Shown here: positions 36,312 to 47,230 of the stretch, one piece after another | Layout: every line of letters starts with the position of its first letter | Position numbering within the stretch: the first letter of the stretch is position 1 | Assembly (NCBI RefSeq): GCF_000374865.1 | Contig: NZ_KB895452.1 | Coordinates: 124,001 to 188,000 of the forward strand | Reading direction: 5' to 3' | DNA: 64,000 bases | Source: Arthrobacter sp. 135MFCol5.1 | Lineage (GTDB): Bacteria; Actinomycetota; Actinomycetes; Actinomycetales; Micrococcaceae | Position numbers and translations under genes: made by a program | Notes under the pieces: generated by a model | What the model was told of the DNA's origin: nothing | The model's database searches: none | The model's input: only the letters and a program-made list of their open reading frames with translations

Positions 36312-36786
36312 TGGTGGGTCCCTTCTCTTCCGGATCGTTGTAGATCTGGAGGCGGGCTTTGCTGAAGCCATGGATCTCCGCAGCCTGCCAGAGGACGACG
36401 GCGACCACGGCACCTATGACGAACCAGCGTCCGTGCAGCCACGCCGGAGCCCCGACAACGAACAGGACGACCGCGAAGCCAACCACCTTGATGAAGTAGG
36501 TGGCTACGAACACCCCAATCGCGCCGGACGGATTCCGGCGTCCCACGAAGTGGCCAACCAGCAGGCTGATTCCGAAGAACAGCATCACCAGCAGGCCCCC
36601 GAGGAAACTGGAAACTGCCCCGCTTGCTCCATTGAGGAGCGCGGCAGGGATGGCGCACAGCGCCAGTCCGGCCGTGGCGGCAATCAAACTGCGCTTGAGC
36701 AGGTTTAGCCAGAGCGAGCGTGTGGGACCCGAAGAGCCAACGTGTCCATGGCCGGACACAGGTCCGGACTCGGCGTTGGAGGTCAT
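36304..36786 (-). CDS. AtpI-like membrane protein, first gene of the atp operon
   Basis: This 160-residue protein has four hydrophobic helices and charged ends, and lies immediately before the AtpZ-like gene and atpB. The position and topology match the AtpI/Rv1303-type proteins that assist F0 assembly. Sequence conservation in this family is low, so the call relies mostly on context. The 99-nt gap upstream holds a candidate promoter. Confidence 0.75.
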   Translation of the reverse strand: MTSNAESGPVSGHGHVGSSGPTRSLWLNLLKRSLIAATAGLALCAIPAALLNGASGAVSSFLGGLLVMLFFGISLLVGHFVGRRNPSGAIGVFVATYFIKVVGFAVVLFVVGAPAWLHGRWFVIGAVVAVVLWQAAEIHGFSKARLQIYNDPEEKGPTNA

Positions 36787-36862
36787 TCGATCCCAATCGT
36801 CGGCACCTCGTGGCTCAGCGCCAGGAGGTAAAGGGTGGAGGAGCAGCTTGGGCTGCCCCTAA

Positions 36863-36868
36863 ATTCTA
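36863..36868 (-). promoter_or_regulatory. Candidate -10 element for the atp operon
   Basis: TAGAAT on the reverse strand lies 76 nt before the AtpI-like start, in the 99-nt gap after the WbpL-like gene. No convincing -35 was found. Read-through from upstream is equally possible. Confidence 0.35.
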
Positions 36869-36885
36869 CACGAGATAGAACATGG

Positions 36886-37911
36886 CTAGGTCACCGGCAG
36901 CCGTGTGACTTTGGACCTGCGGCGGCGGCGTCCAATCAGGTCCGGGCTGGCCAGGTACACGACGAGGACCAGGACGGTGCCGGCCACGCACAAGGCCACC
37001 ACCGGCAACGACGCGGTGGCGGCGACGAAGCCGAGGATGATCACAGCGACCGTGCAGGCTGTAACGGCGGCAGCCGACTGCAGGTGCGAGAAGCCGACAT
37101 CCGTGAGCCGCTGGTAGACGTGCTCACGGTGCGATGCGTACCAGCGCTCCCCCGCCTTGATCCGCCGAAGCAGTGTGTAGCCGGTGTCCGCGGCATACAC
37201 CAGGATGGGTGAGAGGACGTATTCCACGTAGACACCGCCAAGGAAGCCGGCGACGGCGAGGGCGGCTACGGATGCGCCGAGCAGGTAACTTCCGACGTCG
37301 CCCAGGAAGACTGAACCCCGGCCCAGGTTCCACGGCAGGAAACCGAGGAAGGACATCGCGAGCACGGCTCCGCCAGCCGTGAGCCAGGGTTGTTCGGCCA
37401 GCGTTCCGGCCAGCGCGTAGGCCCCGCCGGCGGTGACCCCGTGCAGGCCGGAAATACCATTGACGCCGTCCATGAAGTTGGCAATGTTGACATACGCCGC
37501 GATCGCCAGCGCCGCGAGGGGCAGCCACCAGAACGACTGGCCGGTCAGCACGATCAGGACCACCGATCCGGCGGCCCCGATGCCGAGCTGGGCAGCTGCA
37601 CGGCCGCGGATGGACAGGCCGCGCAGGTCCTCGACCCAGCCGACAACGGCGCAGGCCACAATGATCGCCAGGACGACGGCGGACACGGACCGGTCAACGG
37701 TGACCACGCCGAGGAGGACGGCTGCCGCGTAGCCGATGACGGTGGCGAGGGCGGCGGCGACCCCCATGCCGCGGATGGTTGCCTTGGCGTGCGACGAGCG
37801 GGCAGAGGGAACGTCCACCACCCCCATCCGGACCAACCAGGGCTTCACTGCGAACGGGAGGAGGAGGCTCGCCAGCAGGGTTGCCAGTGCCACCAGCAGC
37901 AGCGGCATCAT
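36886..37911 (-). CDS. MraY/WecA-family initiating glycosyltransferase (WbpL-like)
   Basis: This 341-residue polytopic enzyme transfers a sugar-1-phosphate from a UDP-sugar to polyprenyl phosphate. The catalytic loop ANFMDGVNGISGLHG and the GSVFLGDVGSYLLGA motif of the family are present, followed by a basic tail (GRRRRRSKVTR). Its start overlaps the CapD-like gene by 4 nt (ATGA). Pairing with a CapD/WbpM-type dehydratase suggests a modified N-acetylhexosamine as first sugar. It sits at the place of the mycobacterial wecA (Rv1302). Confidence 0.88.
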   Translation of the reverse strand: MMPLLLVALATLLASLLLPFAVKPWLVRMGVVDVPSARSSHAKATIRGMGVAAALATVIGYAAAVLLGVVTVDRSVSAVVLAIIVACAVVGWVEDLRGLSIRGRAAAQLGIGAAGSVVLIVLTGQSFWWLPLAALAIAAYVNIANFMDGVNGISGLHGVTAGGAYALAGTLAEQPWLTAGGAVLAMSFLGFLPWNLGRGSVFLGDVGSYLLGASVAALAVAGFLGGVYVEYVLSPILVYAADTGYTLLRRIKAGERWYASHREHVYQRLTDVGFSHLQSAAAVTACTVAVIILGFVAATASLPVVALCVAGTVLVLVVYLASPDLIGRRRRRSKVTRLPVT

Positions 37912-39788
37912 GAGGCAACCCTGATGGCGCCCGTGTCATCGGCCTCATCGTCGGGAATGTCGCTGATGCTGACGCCCTGTTCCGCTTCACAACGGGCCAG
38001 CCAGACGTTGAGGTCGAGCTTGTCCGGATCCTGCTCGGTGGCCCGGGTGTGTGAAATCTTGGGGTGCAGCGGGCGTTTGTCCAGTTCCCCGGCGCCCACC
38101 AGTTCCTCGTGCAGCTTCTCCCCCGGCCGCAGTCCGGTGTAGATAATCTCCACGTCCTTGCCGGACATGGCGATCATGCGTTGCGCCACGTCGAGGATCC
38201 GGACCGGTTCGCCCATGTCAAGGATGAGGACGTCGCCGCCGGCACCGATCGCACCGGCCTGGATCACCAGCTGGCAGGCTTCGGGAATGGTCATGAAGAA
38301 GCGCGTGACATCGGGGTCGGTGACCGTGACCGGACCGCCGACGCGGATCTGTTCGGTGAAGAGCGGCAGCATGGAGCCGCGACTGCCCATGACGTTGCCG
38401 AAGCGGACGGAGACGAACTTCTTTTGCGTCTGCCCTGCCATCCACGCAGTCAGCTTTTCGGCAACCCGCTTGGAGTGGCCGAGGGCGGTGGTGGGGTTGG
38501 CGGCTTTGTCGGTGGAAATGTTGACGAAGTTCGAAACGCCTGCCCGGCGGGCGGCGCGCAGCACGTTCAACGTGCCGCACACGTTCGTCTTCCAGGCCTC
38601 CACAGGGTACTGCTGGAGCAGTGGAGCGTGCTTGAGAGCTGCCGCGTGGAACACCACTTCGGGCTGCCGGTCAGCGAAGATCTCCTGGAGGGCTTCGCCG
38701 TCGCGGATGTTGGCCAGGACGGTGTCGCGGCCGGCCAGCAGGCCGCGGCCGGTGATGGAAATCTGGGTCTGCTGCAGCCCGGTTTCGTCGTGGTCCAGCA
38801 TGATCAGTTCCGCGGGGTCGAACTGCACGATCTGGCGGCAGAGTTCCGAGCCGATGGATCCGCCGGCGCCGGTTACCAGCACCCGCTTGCCCTTGATGTA
38901 GCCGGCAATCTCGTCGACCTTGATGTCCACGGGCCGCCGGCCTATCAGGTCTTCGACCGCCACGTCGCGGAAATCGGAGAACCCCGCGGGCGCTCCGCTG
39001 CCAAGCATGTCCCTCAGCGGCGGCAGGACCAGGACGCGGACGTTGAGCCCGGCCACGGCGTCGGAGATGCGGCGCACCAGTCCCGCTTCGACGTTGGCGA
39101 AGGCCACCACCAGGACGGTTGCCCGCGTGCGCCGGATGATGGCGGGGAGGTCATCCCCGCGGCCCTGGACCTGGACACCGGAAAGGCGCAGGTGCTTCTT
39201 GGCGGGATCGTCATCCACCAGGCCTACCGGGAAGTAGGGCGAGTCCGGGTCCTGCAGCATCCGGGTTACCAGGGAGTTGCCGAGGAACCCCGCGCCGTAG
39301 ACCAGCGTGTTTTGGGCCCCGTCCCCGGGCCTGGTCTTGCTTTCGGCGTAGAGGCGCTTGGCATAGCGGGCGGCGCCCATGAACAGGCAAGCGAAAGGGA
39401 AAGCGATGAGGCCGACGCTGCGGCCGATGTTGATGGCCTCATAGAGGACCAGCAGGCTGGCGGTGATGGAGGCGGCCACGATGACCGTGACGAACACCAG
39501 TGCCCGGGCTTCCTGGAAGCTGCCGAATGGATAGCGGCCCCGGTACAAGGCGAGGGAGTATCCTGCCAGCATCTGGACGACGACGGCGATGGCAGCGATG
39601 GCGAAGGCACCGGCGAACTGCTCCACCCGGATACCCATCTCATAGCGCAGCAGCAGCGCCAGGACGATGGCCACGACCCACGACATGGAGTCGAGGAACA
39701 TCTGGATCCAGATCCAGATGGCGGGTTTCTCGTCCCGTACGGCGGCGGATGCGCGCGTTTCAGATTTTGTACTCAACAGAAGATGCAA
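37908..39788 (-). CDS. CapD/WbpM-type nucleoside-diphosphate-sugar 4,6-dehydratase/epimerase
   Basis: This 626-residue protein has four N-terminal membrane helices, a first Rossmann-like domain and a C-terminal short-chain dehydrogenase domain with the NAD site VTGAGGSIGSELC, the FHAAALKHAPLLQ motif and VRFGNVMGSRGS. It should modify a UDP-GlcNAc-type sugar for surface polysaccharide. The ATG at 39788 has GGAAG 8 nt upstream. It is upstream of and coupled to the WbpL-like transferase. Confidence 0.9.
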   Translation of the reverse strand: MHLLLSTKSETRASAAVRDEKPAIWIWIQMFLDSMSWVVAIVLALLLRYEMGIRVEQFAGAFAIAAIAVVVQMLAGYSLALYRGRYPFGSFQEARALVFVTVIVAASITASLLVLYEAINIGRSVGLIAFPFACLFMGAARYAKRLYAESKTRPGDGAQNTLVYGAGFLGNSLVTRMLQDPDSPYFPVGLVDDDPAKKHLRLSGVQVQGRGDDLPAIIRRTRATVLVVAFANVEAGLVRRISDAVAGLNVRVLVLPPLRDMLGSGAPAGFSDFRDVAVEDLIGRRPVDIKVDEIAGYIKGKRVLVTGAGGSIGSELCRQIVQFDPAELIMLDHDETGLQQTQISITGRGLLAGRDTVLANIRDGEALQEIFADRQPEVVFHAAALKHAPLLQQYPVEAWKTNVCGTLNVLRAARRAGVSNFVNISTDKAANPTTALGHSKRVAEKLTAWMAGQTQKKFVSVRFGNVMGSRGSMLPLFTEQIRVGGPVTVTDPDVTRFFMTIPEACQLVIQAGAIGAGGDVLILDMGEPVRILDVAQRMIAMSGKDVEIIYTGLRPGEKLHEELVGAGELDKRPLHPKISHTRATEQDPDKLDLNVWLARCEAEQGVSISDIPDDEADDTGAIRVAS

Positions 39789-39872
39789 CCGACTTCCACT
39801 ACCACGGCGGCCAGCGCCTTTTTCACAATGCCCCGCCGCAAAAACCGTCGGACGGCGTCGGGACCTAGAACG

Positions 39873-39878
39873 ATACTA
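39873..39878 (-). promoter_or_regulatory. Weak candidate -10 element before the CapD-like gene
   Basis: TAGTAT on the reverse strand overlaps the stop codon of the upstream glycosyltransferase and would give an approximately 80-nt leader. There is no clear -35. Confidence 0.25.
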
Positions 39879-40838
39879 ATCTCTTCGGCTTCCACTTCCC
39901 GGATGCGCGGGCAGTGGAGGCATGGGTTTCCATCCGGTGTCCGAGAGGATCGTGCGTGATTCGCGCCATCCGCGCCACAGTGCGCCGGAGCCCTTGAGGG
40001 TGCGTTCCACCAGGACCAGGCGGGCTATTTCCTTGAGGAAAGTCAGCGCCGTCCCGGCAGCGAAACCGGCCCTGTTGTACTTGCCGTACGCCTTCAGGTA
40101 GTGCGCCACGTGTCCCCGGTTGCGCATCACGTAGCGCCGGCTAAGGTCGGAGGAATCGTTAAGGTGGCGCAGTCCCAAGTCCACCTGCCGCTGGGCACGG
40201 ACCTTCTTGATGACGAAGGCGTTGACGTACACCACCGGCGTCCGCTGTGCCGCGAGCCAGCCGTAGATGAGGTCGTCCCAGGTGATGAAGAACCGCGGGT
40301 CCGGAAGGCCAATCTCACGGGCCACGGAGGCCTTGACCAGCATGCCCTCAAAATTCCCCACGTTGGTGCGGAACACGTCCGAATGCTTGAACACGTCCCG
40401 GGACACCGGCAGGAAAACGCCCAGCGATTCCACGAAATGGTGCTGCCAGAAGAAGGGATTGCCGTTGGCGTCGTACCGGCGGCCGATCATGCATGAATAC
40501 TCCGGCGTGAATTTCTCCAGGGCGTCCACGGCGCCGGGAAGGACCTCGACGTCGTCGTCCATCAGCCACAGCCACTCGGCACCCGACTCGAGCGCGAGTT
40601 GGACGCCGTGGGAAAACCCGCCGGCGCCGCCCACGTTCCGGTCCAGCTTCTCGTACCGGATCGGCGGCCCACCGGCAGACATCGCCTGCGCCACGACGTC
40701 GGCGGTGTGGTCGGTGCTCGCGTTATCCACCACCAGGACCTGTGCGGGAGCGCTGCCCGGACCGGTGAAGGAGCGGAGCAGGTTGCGCAGGAACTCGGCA
40801 CGGTTGAACGTGACGACGACGGCGTACAGCTTGTCCAC
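39876..40838 (-). CDS. GT2 glycosyltransferase, GlfT/rhamnosyltransferase-like
   Basis: This 320-residue cytoplasmic GT-A enzyme has VVVTFNRAEFLRNLL, LVVDNASTDHTADVV, RNVGGAGGFSHGV and the DxD motif WLMDDDVEVLP. The GGAGGF stretch is typical of galactofuranosyl- and rhamnosyltransferases. The C-terminal part has YVMRNRGHVAHYLKAYGK. The GTG start lies 6 nt after the preceding glycosyltransferase stop. Donor and acceptor are unknown; the neighbours indicate envelope polysaccharide. Confidence 0.88.
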   Translation of the reverse strand: MDKLYAVVVTFNRAEFLRNLLRSFTGPGSAPAQVLVVDNASTDHTADVVAQAMSAGGPPIRYEKLDRNVGGAGGFSHGVQLALESGAEWLWLMDDDVEVLPGAVDALEKFTPEYSCMIGRRYDANGNPFFWQHHFVESLGVFLPVSRDVFKHSDVFRTNVGNFEGMLVKASVAREIGLPDPRFFITWDDLIYGWLAAQRTPVVYVNAFVIKKVRAQRQVDLGLRHLNDSSDLSRRYVMRNRGHVAHYLKAYGKYNRAGFAAGTALTFLKEIARLVLVERTLKGSGALWRGWRESRTILSDTGWKPMPPLPAHPGSGSRRD

Positions 40839-40844
40839 GGCGGC

Positions 40845-41756
40845 CTAGCTCCCGGCGGACATCAGTTCCGCGGGCGAACCGAAGCCCTTGCCGCGGAAGC
40901 CGGTGGAGTAGGCGCCGAACCAGTGCGCGAGGCCCTTGAAGTCACCGGTCTTCAGGAAGTAGTACGGGAAACCGACGATGTCGGCGCTGAACCAGCGCAG
41001 GTTGCGGTATTTCCGGGTCAGGTAGCCGCGGTTGCGGAAGTAGCAGTAGCGCTTGAAGTCGCCCTCCGGGATGACGGGGGTGATGAAGCCGCCGAACACC
41101 GGCTTCATCTCGGTCCAGGTGGCGGGGTGCTGCACGGCCACGGTGGCCAGGGTGCCGTATTTCAGGCCTGCCTTTTTCACCCGGGACAGGAAGTCCACCT
41201 CATCCCCGCGGATGAAGAATTTCACATCGGGAATGCCGATCTTGTAGAAGACCTCGGTCCGGACCAGCGCGCCGTTGAAGAAGTGCACCATGTCCGGGAG
41301 GTAGCCCATGGGAGCGAGCCGGGACCTGTCGTTGGTCAGCAGGCCGTTGATGCGGAAATTGAAGGAGAGCCGGTTGGGGTCTGCGGTGGCGGCAACCAGC
41401 GGGCTGATGATGTCCAGCTGATGCTCGTCGGCGCTGCGGAGCAGTTCGGCCAGGCAGCTGGCGTCCTCCGGGTGGCCGTCGTCGTCCATCATCCAGATCC
41501 AGTCCGCGCCGCTGGCCATGGCGGCAAGGATGGCGTAGGCGAACCCGCCGGCGCCGCCGAGGTTGGCTTCGGAGCGCAGGTAGTTGATGTTGTCAGCGCC
41601 CATGGCGTTGACGACGTCGGTGGCCGGGACGGTACCGGAGTCCACCAGGGCGATGGAATGGATGGGAGCGGTTTGGGCGGCCAGGCCTTGCAGGAGCAGG
41701 GCCAGCTCCTCGTGGCGGTCGAAGGTGACGGCGGCTACGGCGACTTTGGGCTGCAT
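40845..41756 (-). CDS. GT2 glycosyltransferase, GlfT/rhamnosyltransferase-like
   Basis: This 303-residue enzyme parallels its neighbour: AVAAVTFDRHEELALL, ANLGGAGGFAYAI, WIWMMDDDGHPED, the acceptor-side GDEVDFLSRVKKAG and a YFRNRGYLTRKY region. The two are likely paralogues that add successive sugars. The ATG at 41756 begins 1 nt after the sua5 stop; the frame extends upstream without family similarity. Confidence 0.88.
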   Translation of the reverse strand: MQPKVAVAAVTFDRHEELALLLQGLAAQTAPIHSIALVDSGTVPATDVVNAMGADNINYLRSEANLGGAGGFAYAILAAMASGADWIWMMDDDGHPEDASCLAELLRSADEHQLDIISPLVAATADPNRLSFNFRINGLLTNDRSRLAPMGYLPDMVHFFNGALVRTEVFYKIGIPDVKFFIRGDEVDFLSRVKKAGLKYGTLATVAVQHPATWTEMKPVFGGFITPVIPEGDFKRYCYFRNRGYLTRKYRNLRWFSADIVGFPYYFLKTGDFKGLAHWFGAYSTGFRGKGFGSPAELMSAGS

Positions 41757-41757
41757 G

Positions 41758-42510
41758 TCAGTCTTCCGGAGCGGCGTCGGGGTTGCCCGCAACACTGGCG
41801 TCCGGTGCACCGGCGTTGTCGGCGTGCGGTTCTTCCTCTGCCATCGGGATTTCTCCGAGCCCCAGGACACCGGGGACGTGCTCGCGCAACCGGTCGAGGC
41901 TGACCGCCCCGTTGCGGACCACGCGGAGGACGGGGCCGGTGGCGTCCACGATGGTTGACGGGACGCCGGCGTCACCTTCCAGTGGACGCGGGCCGCCTTC
42001 CAGGTACACCTCGACGGAGTCGGCCAGCTGTTCGCGCGCCGCTGCCGCCGTTTGCGCCGGTGCCTGGCCGGTGCGGTTGGCAGAGGAGACGGCGAGCGGG
42101 CCCGTCAGGGTCAGCAGCTCCAGGGCTACCTCGTCAGCAGGCATGCGCAGCGCCACGGTTCCCTTGGTCTCGCCGAGGTCCCAGTCGAGCGAGGGCTGGG
42201 CGTGCAGGATCAGGGTGAGGCCGCCGGGCCAAAAGGCTTCGGCGAGCTTGCGCGCGTCAGCTGACACGTCCGTGGCCAAGCCGTCCAGTGCGTTGATACG
42301 CGGAATCAGGACCGGCGGCGGCATGGTCCTGCTCCGGCCCTTTGATACCAGCAGCATGGTGACAGCATGCGGCGAGAATGCGTCCGCGCCGATCCCGTAG
42401 ACGGTGTCCGTGGGCAGAACCACGCACTTCTTTTCGCTGATGGCACGCTGGGCGTGTTCCAGGCCCTGTGCCCGCTCGTCGTCGATGGTGCAGTTGTAGG
42501 TTGTGGTCAC
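41758..42510 (-). CDS. L-threonylcarbamoyladenylate synthase (Sua5/YciO/YrdC)
   Basis: This 250-residue enzyme makes TC-AMP for the t6A37 tRNA modification. The family core is CVVLPTDTVYGIGADAF, VSKGRSRTMPPPVLI (KxR/SxR nucleotide loop) and RMPADEVALELL with PLAVSSANRTGQ. An acidic tail of about 40 residues (AEEEPHADNAGAPD) follows the usual end of the YrdC domain and has no recognisable domain. The GTG start overlaps the prmC stop by 4 nt; sua5 after prmC is the common actinobacterial order. Confidence 0.93.
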   Translation of the reverse strand: MTTTYNCTIDDERAQGLEHAQRAISEKKCVVLPTDTVYGIGADAFSPHAVTMLLVSKGRSRTMPPPVLIPRINALDGLATDVSADARKLAEAFWPGGLTLILHAQPSLDWDLGETKGTVALRMPADEVALELLTLTGPLAVSSANRTGQAPAQTAAAAREQLADSVEVYLEGGPRPLEGDAGVPSTIVDATGPVLRVVRNGAVSLDRLREHVPGVLGLGEIPMAEEEPHADNAGAPDASVAGNPDAAPED

Positions 42511-43406
42511 TGGCCCATTCTTTCATTCCGTGTGGCCTGGTCCGCGAGCACGGCGCTGGTGGCGCGCTCCTTGCCGTTGAGGTCCAGGTGCGTACTGATG
42601 CTTGTCCAGGCGCCGGTCCGGTCGAGCATGGCGGCAATCCAGCCTGCCTGGACTTCAGCGTGTTCCATGACGAAGTAGCCCCCGGGACGCAGGAGCCGGG
42701 CAGCCGAGGCCGCTGCCGCCGTCGGGAGTTCCATGCCGTCCGCTCCCCCGCCGTACAACGCCTCGGGCGGGTCATGCAAGGCCACTTCGGGTTCATTGGG
42801 GGTGGCGGCGGCCGGGATGTACGGCGGGTTGGAGATCACGACGTCGACTGTTCCGTTGAGTTCCGGCAGCGCGTTGCGCAGGTCCCCCAGGACGAGGTTG
42901 ACGCCGAGGGGCGCCAGGTTCTTCGCCGCCCAGGCGTGCGCAAACGGGCTGAACTCTACCGCGTGCACGTCGGCACCGGGCACCTCGTGCGCGACGGAGC
43001 CGGCGATGGCGCCCGAGCCGGTGCCCAGGTCCACGATCCGGGGCGCCTGCATGCCCTTGACGTGGTCGATGGCCAGCTGGACCACGGATTCGGTTTCCGG
43101 CCGGGGAATGAACACGCCGGGACCGACCGCCAGCTCAAGGTAGCGGAAGTGCGCCACCCCGGTGATGTGCTGCAACGGAATGCGGCGGACGCGTTCAGCC
43201 ACCAGCTCGGCATAGCCCGCGGGCGCAGCCGTATCGCCGAGCATCAGGGCGCGGAGGCGTCCCAGCCCGACATTGAGGAGGTGGTCCGCCAGCAACTCCG
43301 CGTCGGCCCGGGGGCTGGGGACACCGGCCTCGGCCAGGCGTTCCGCGGCCTCTCGTACGGCTGCGGCCAGGGACTGGGCAGGGGCCGTCTCGGTGGGCTC
43401 ACTCAT
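42507..43406 (-). CDS. prmC: Peptide chain release factor N5-glutamine methyltransferase
   Basis: This 299-residue SAM-dependent enzyme methylates the GGQ glutamine of release factors. The SAM site is VDLGTGSGAIAGSVA and the catalytic NPPY is in VVISNPPYIPA. The start MSEPTET at 43406 has GGAAG 7 nt upstream. An in-frame GTG at 43427 would overlap prfA by 8 nt but lacks a ribosome binding site. It follows its substrate gene prfA. Confidence 0.93.
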   Translation of the reverse strand: MSEPTETAPAQSLAAAVREAAERLAEAGVPSPRADAELLADHLLNVGLGRLRALMLGDTAAPAGYAELVAERVRRIPLQHITGVAHFRYLELAVGPGVFIPRPETESVVQLAIDHVKGMQAPRIVDLGTGSGAIAGSVAHEVPGADVHAVEFSPFAHAWAAKNLAPLGVNLVLGDLRNALPELNGTVDVVISNPPYIPAAATPNEPEVALHDPPEALYGGGADGMELPTAAAASAARLLRPGGYFVMEHAEVQAGWIAAMLDRTGAWTSISTHLDLNGKERATSAVLADQATRNERMGQ

Positions 43407-43419
43407 GGTTGGCTTCCGG

Positions 43420-44493
43420 TCAGTCACCGATGGCGTCCAGCCGCGCCTGCTCGTCCATCTCGATGGCGGACTGGATGACCGGTTCGAGGTCGCCGTTCAT
43501 CACCTGGTCCAGGTTGTACGCCTTGTAGCCGGTGCGGTGATCCGCGATCCGGTTTTCCGGGTAGTTGTAGGTGCGGATGCGCTCGGAGCGGTCCATGGTG
43601 CGGATCTGCGACTTGCGCTGGGCCGAGTTCTCGGCGTCGATCTGCTCCTGCTGGTGCGCCAGGATGCGCGCCCGGAGCACGCGCATGCCGGCTTCGCGGT
43701 TCTGCAGCTGGGACTTCTCGTTCTGCATGGCCACCACGATGCCGGTGGGAAGGTGCGTAATGCGGACGGCCGAGTCCGTGGTGTTGACGGACTGGCCGCC
43801 GGGACCGGAGGAACGGTAGACGTCGATCTTGAGGTCGTTCTGGTTGATCTCGAGCTCTTCGGGCTCATCGACCTCAGGCAGGACCAGGACGCCGGCAGCG
43901 GAGGTGTGGATGCGGCCCTGGGATTCGGTCACGGGCACGCGTTGGACGCGGTGCACGCCGCCTTCGAATTTGAGCCGGGCGTAGACGCCTTCGGCGGGGT
44001 CGTTGGAGTTCCCCTTGACCGCTACCTGGACGTCCTTGTAGCCGCCAAGGTCGGATTCCGTGGCGGAGATGATTTCGGTCTTCCAGCCGCGGGATTCGGC
44101 GTACCGGGTGTACATGCGCAGCAGGTCGCCGGCGAACAGGGCGGCCTCATCGCCGCCTTCGCCGCCCTTGACTTCAAGGATCACGTTGCGGGCGTCGTCG
44201 GGATCGCGCGGAATGAGGAGGCGCCGCAGCTTGGCGGCAGCGGTCTCGAGCGAGGCTTCCAGTTCCGGCACCTCGGCAGCGAATTCGGGGTCCTCGGCAG
44301 CCATTTCCTTGGCAGCGGCGAGATCGTCCCTGAGCCCCTCCCACCGGTGGTAGGCCTCCACGATGCCATTAAGCTGAGCCGACCGCCGCCCCAGCTTCCG
44401 GGCAAGCCGCTGGTCAGCATAAACAGCCGGATCCCCCAGCTGCGCCTGGATAGCGTCATGCTCATCAAGCAGGCCCTGTACGGACTCAAACAT
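43420..44493 (-). CDS. prfA: Peptide chain release factor 1
   Basis: This 357-residue factor terminates at UAA and UAG. The GGQ motif lies at 232-234 ([10 protein letters not shown]) and the codon-recognition PVT tripeptide at 187-189 identifies it as RF1 rather than RF2. Length is normal. An AAAGG ribosome binding site lies 9 nt before the ATG. Its modifying enzyme is encoded directly downstream. Confidence 0.97.
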   Translation of the reverse strand: MFESVQGLLDEHDAIQAQLGDPAVYADQRLARKLGRRSAQLNGIVEAYHRWEGLRDDLAAAKEMAAEDPEFAAEVPELEASLETAAAKLRRLLIPRDPDDARNVILEVKGGEGGDEAALFAGDLLRMYTRYAESRGWKTEIISATESDLGGYKDVQVAVKGNSNDPAEGVYARLKFEGGVHRVQRVPVTESQGRIHTSAAGVLVLPEVDEPEELEINQNDLKIDVYRSSGPGGQSVNTTDSAVRITHLPTGIVVAMQNEKSQLQNREAGMRVLRARILAHQQEQIDAENSAQRKSQIRTMDRSERIRTYNYPENRIADHRTGYKAYNLDQVMNGDLEPVIQSAIEMDEQARLDAIGD

Positions 44494-44520
44494 ATTTCAA
44501 AACCTTTCGTTCTGCGACCC

Positions 44521-44526
44521 AGTTTA
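44521..44526 (-). promoter_or_regulatory. Candidate -10 element for prfA-prmC-sua5
   Basis: TAAACT on the reverse strand lies 27 nt before the prfA ATG, with a weak TTGGGA 19 bp further upstream. A separate promoter is plausible given the 301-nt gap after rho. Confidence 0.4.
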
Positions 44527-44794
44527 ATCAGGTGCAGGGATCCGGTCCCAACAGCAGCCCGGGCAAATGGTGAGCCGTGCACCCGACGCGCGGGTTTTCC
44601 GCCCCGGGAGTGGCCCGTAAGGGCCGGGCCGAGGGACCCGACGCGAGCTTGCGAGCGTTGGGAAGGCCCCTGCCCGCTGTCGGAGCGTTGCAGTTGACGT
44701 ACGCAGTACGTCAACTGCAACGCGAAGGGGCGGGGGCGGAACATCCGCGCGGCACCCACCGCACGAACGCACCAGCGCCCGCCCCTAAACTCAG
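44527..44794. other. rho-prfA gap with palindromic element, no rpmE
   Basis: This stretch lies between the rho stop and the prfA promoter. No ribosomal protein L31 frame is present on either strand, although rpmE occupies this position in M. tuberculosis. The region is very GC-rich and contains GGCCC-GTAA-GGGCC (44612-44625), a GAGGGACCC/GCGAGCTTGCGAG block resembling the composition of the 59-bp repeat, and the 39-bp hairpin listed separately. It looks like a dispersed palindromic intergenic element. Confidence 0.55.
44685..44723. repeat. Perfect 18-bp inverted repeat with 3-nt loop
   Basis: GCGTTGCAGTTGACGTAC, then GCA, then its exact complement. It lies 72 nt after the rho stop on the reverse strand and has no T-run on either side, so it is not a classical terminator. 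The central GTTGACGTAC and GTACGTCAAC half-sites could also suit a dimeric DNA-binding protein. Confidence 0.75.
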
Positions 44795-46933
<2,139 letters not shown>

Positions 46934-47230
46934 GAAGGATCCTTCCCCCTCGACGGCGTCCAGACGAGGAGCTGGACGCGATGATTTGATCTGGGCCGCA
47001 GTTCAGATCTGCAGCCGGGATTTTTCGGCCTTGCCGGTTGGATTTCGGCCAGCAGGGCCGGATACTGATTCACCTTGCGCTGCACTCTTGGAGCAACGCC
47101 GGGCTGACGGTTCAGGGGCAGTTGGATGCTGCACTTTCCTGCGACAGACCAAGCAGGCGGCACCGGAATACATTCACAGTCGGTAGATCAAAACAGCAAC
47201 TGAATGCACGAGCAGATCAGATAGGCGGAA
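46934..47230 (-). promoter_or_regulatory. Long rho 5' region
   Basis: A 297-nt gap separates thrB from rho, with no supported open frame. At the thrB end there is a short GGCGG-N5-CCGCC hairpin (47224-47238) that includes the thrB stop. Long leaders are usual for rho genes, which are autoregulated by Rho-dependent attenuation; that role is inferred. No confident promoter was found. Confidence 0.4.

Noticed and set aside
37908..41756. Recently acquired genomic island
   Set aside because: Base composition matches the flanks, there is no mobility gene or tRNA edge, and genes are overlapped and co-directional, so only a difference in gene order is claimed.
44685..44723. Intrinsic terminator for rho
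   Set aside because: The stem is long, but neither strand has a T-run after it, so it is recorded as an inverted repeat.
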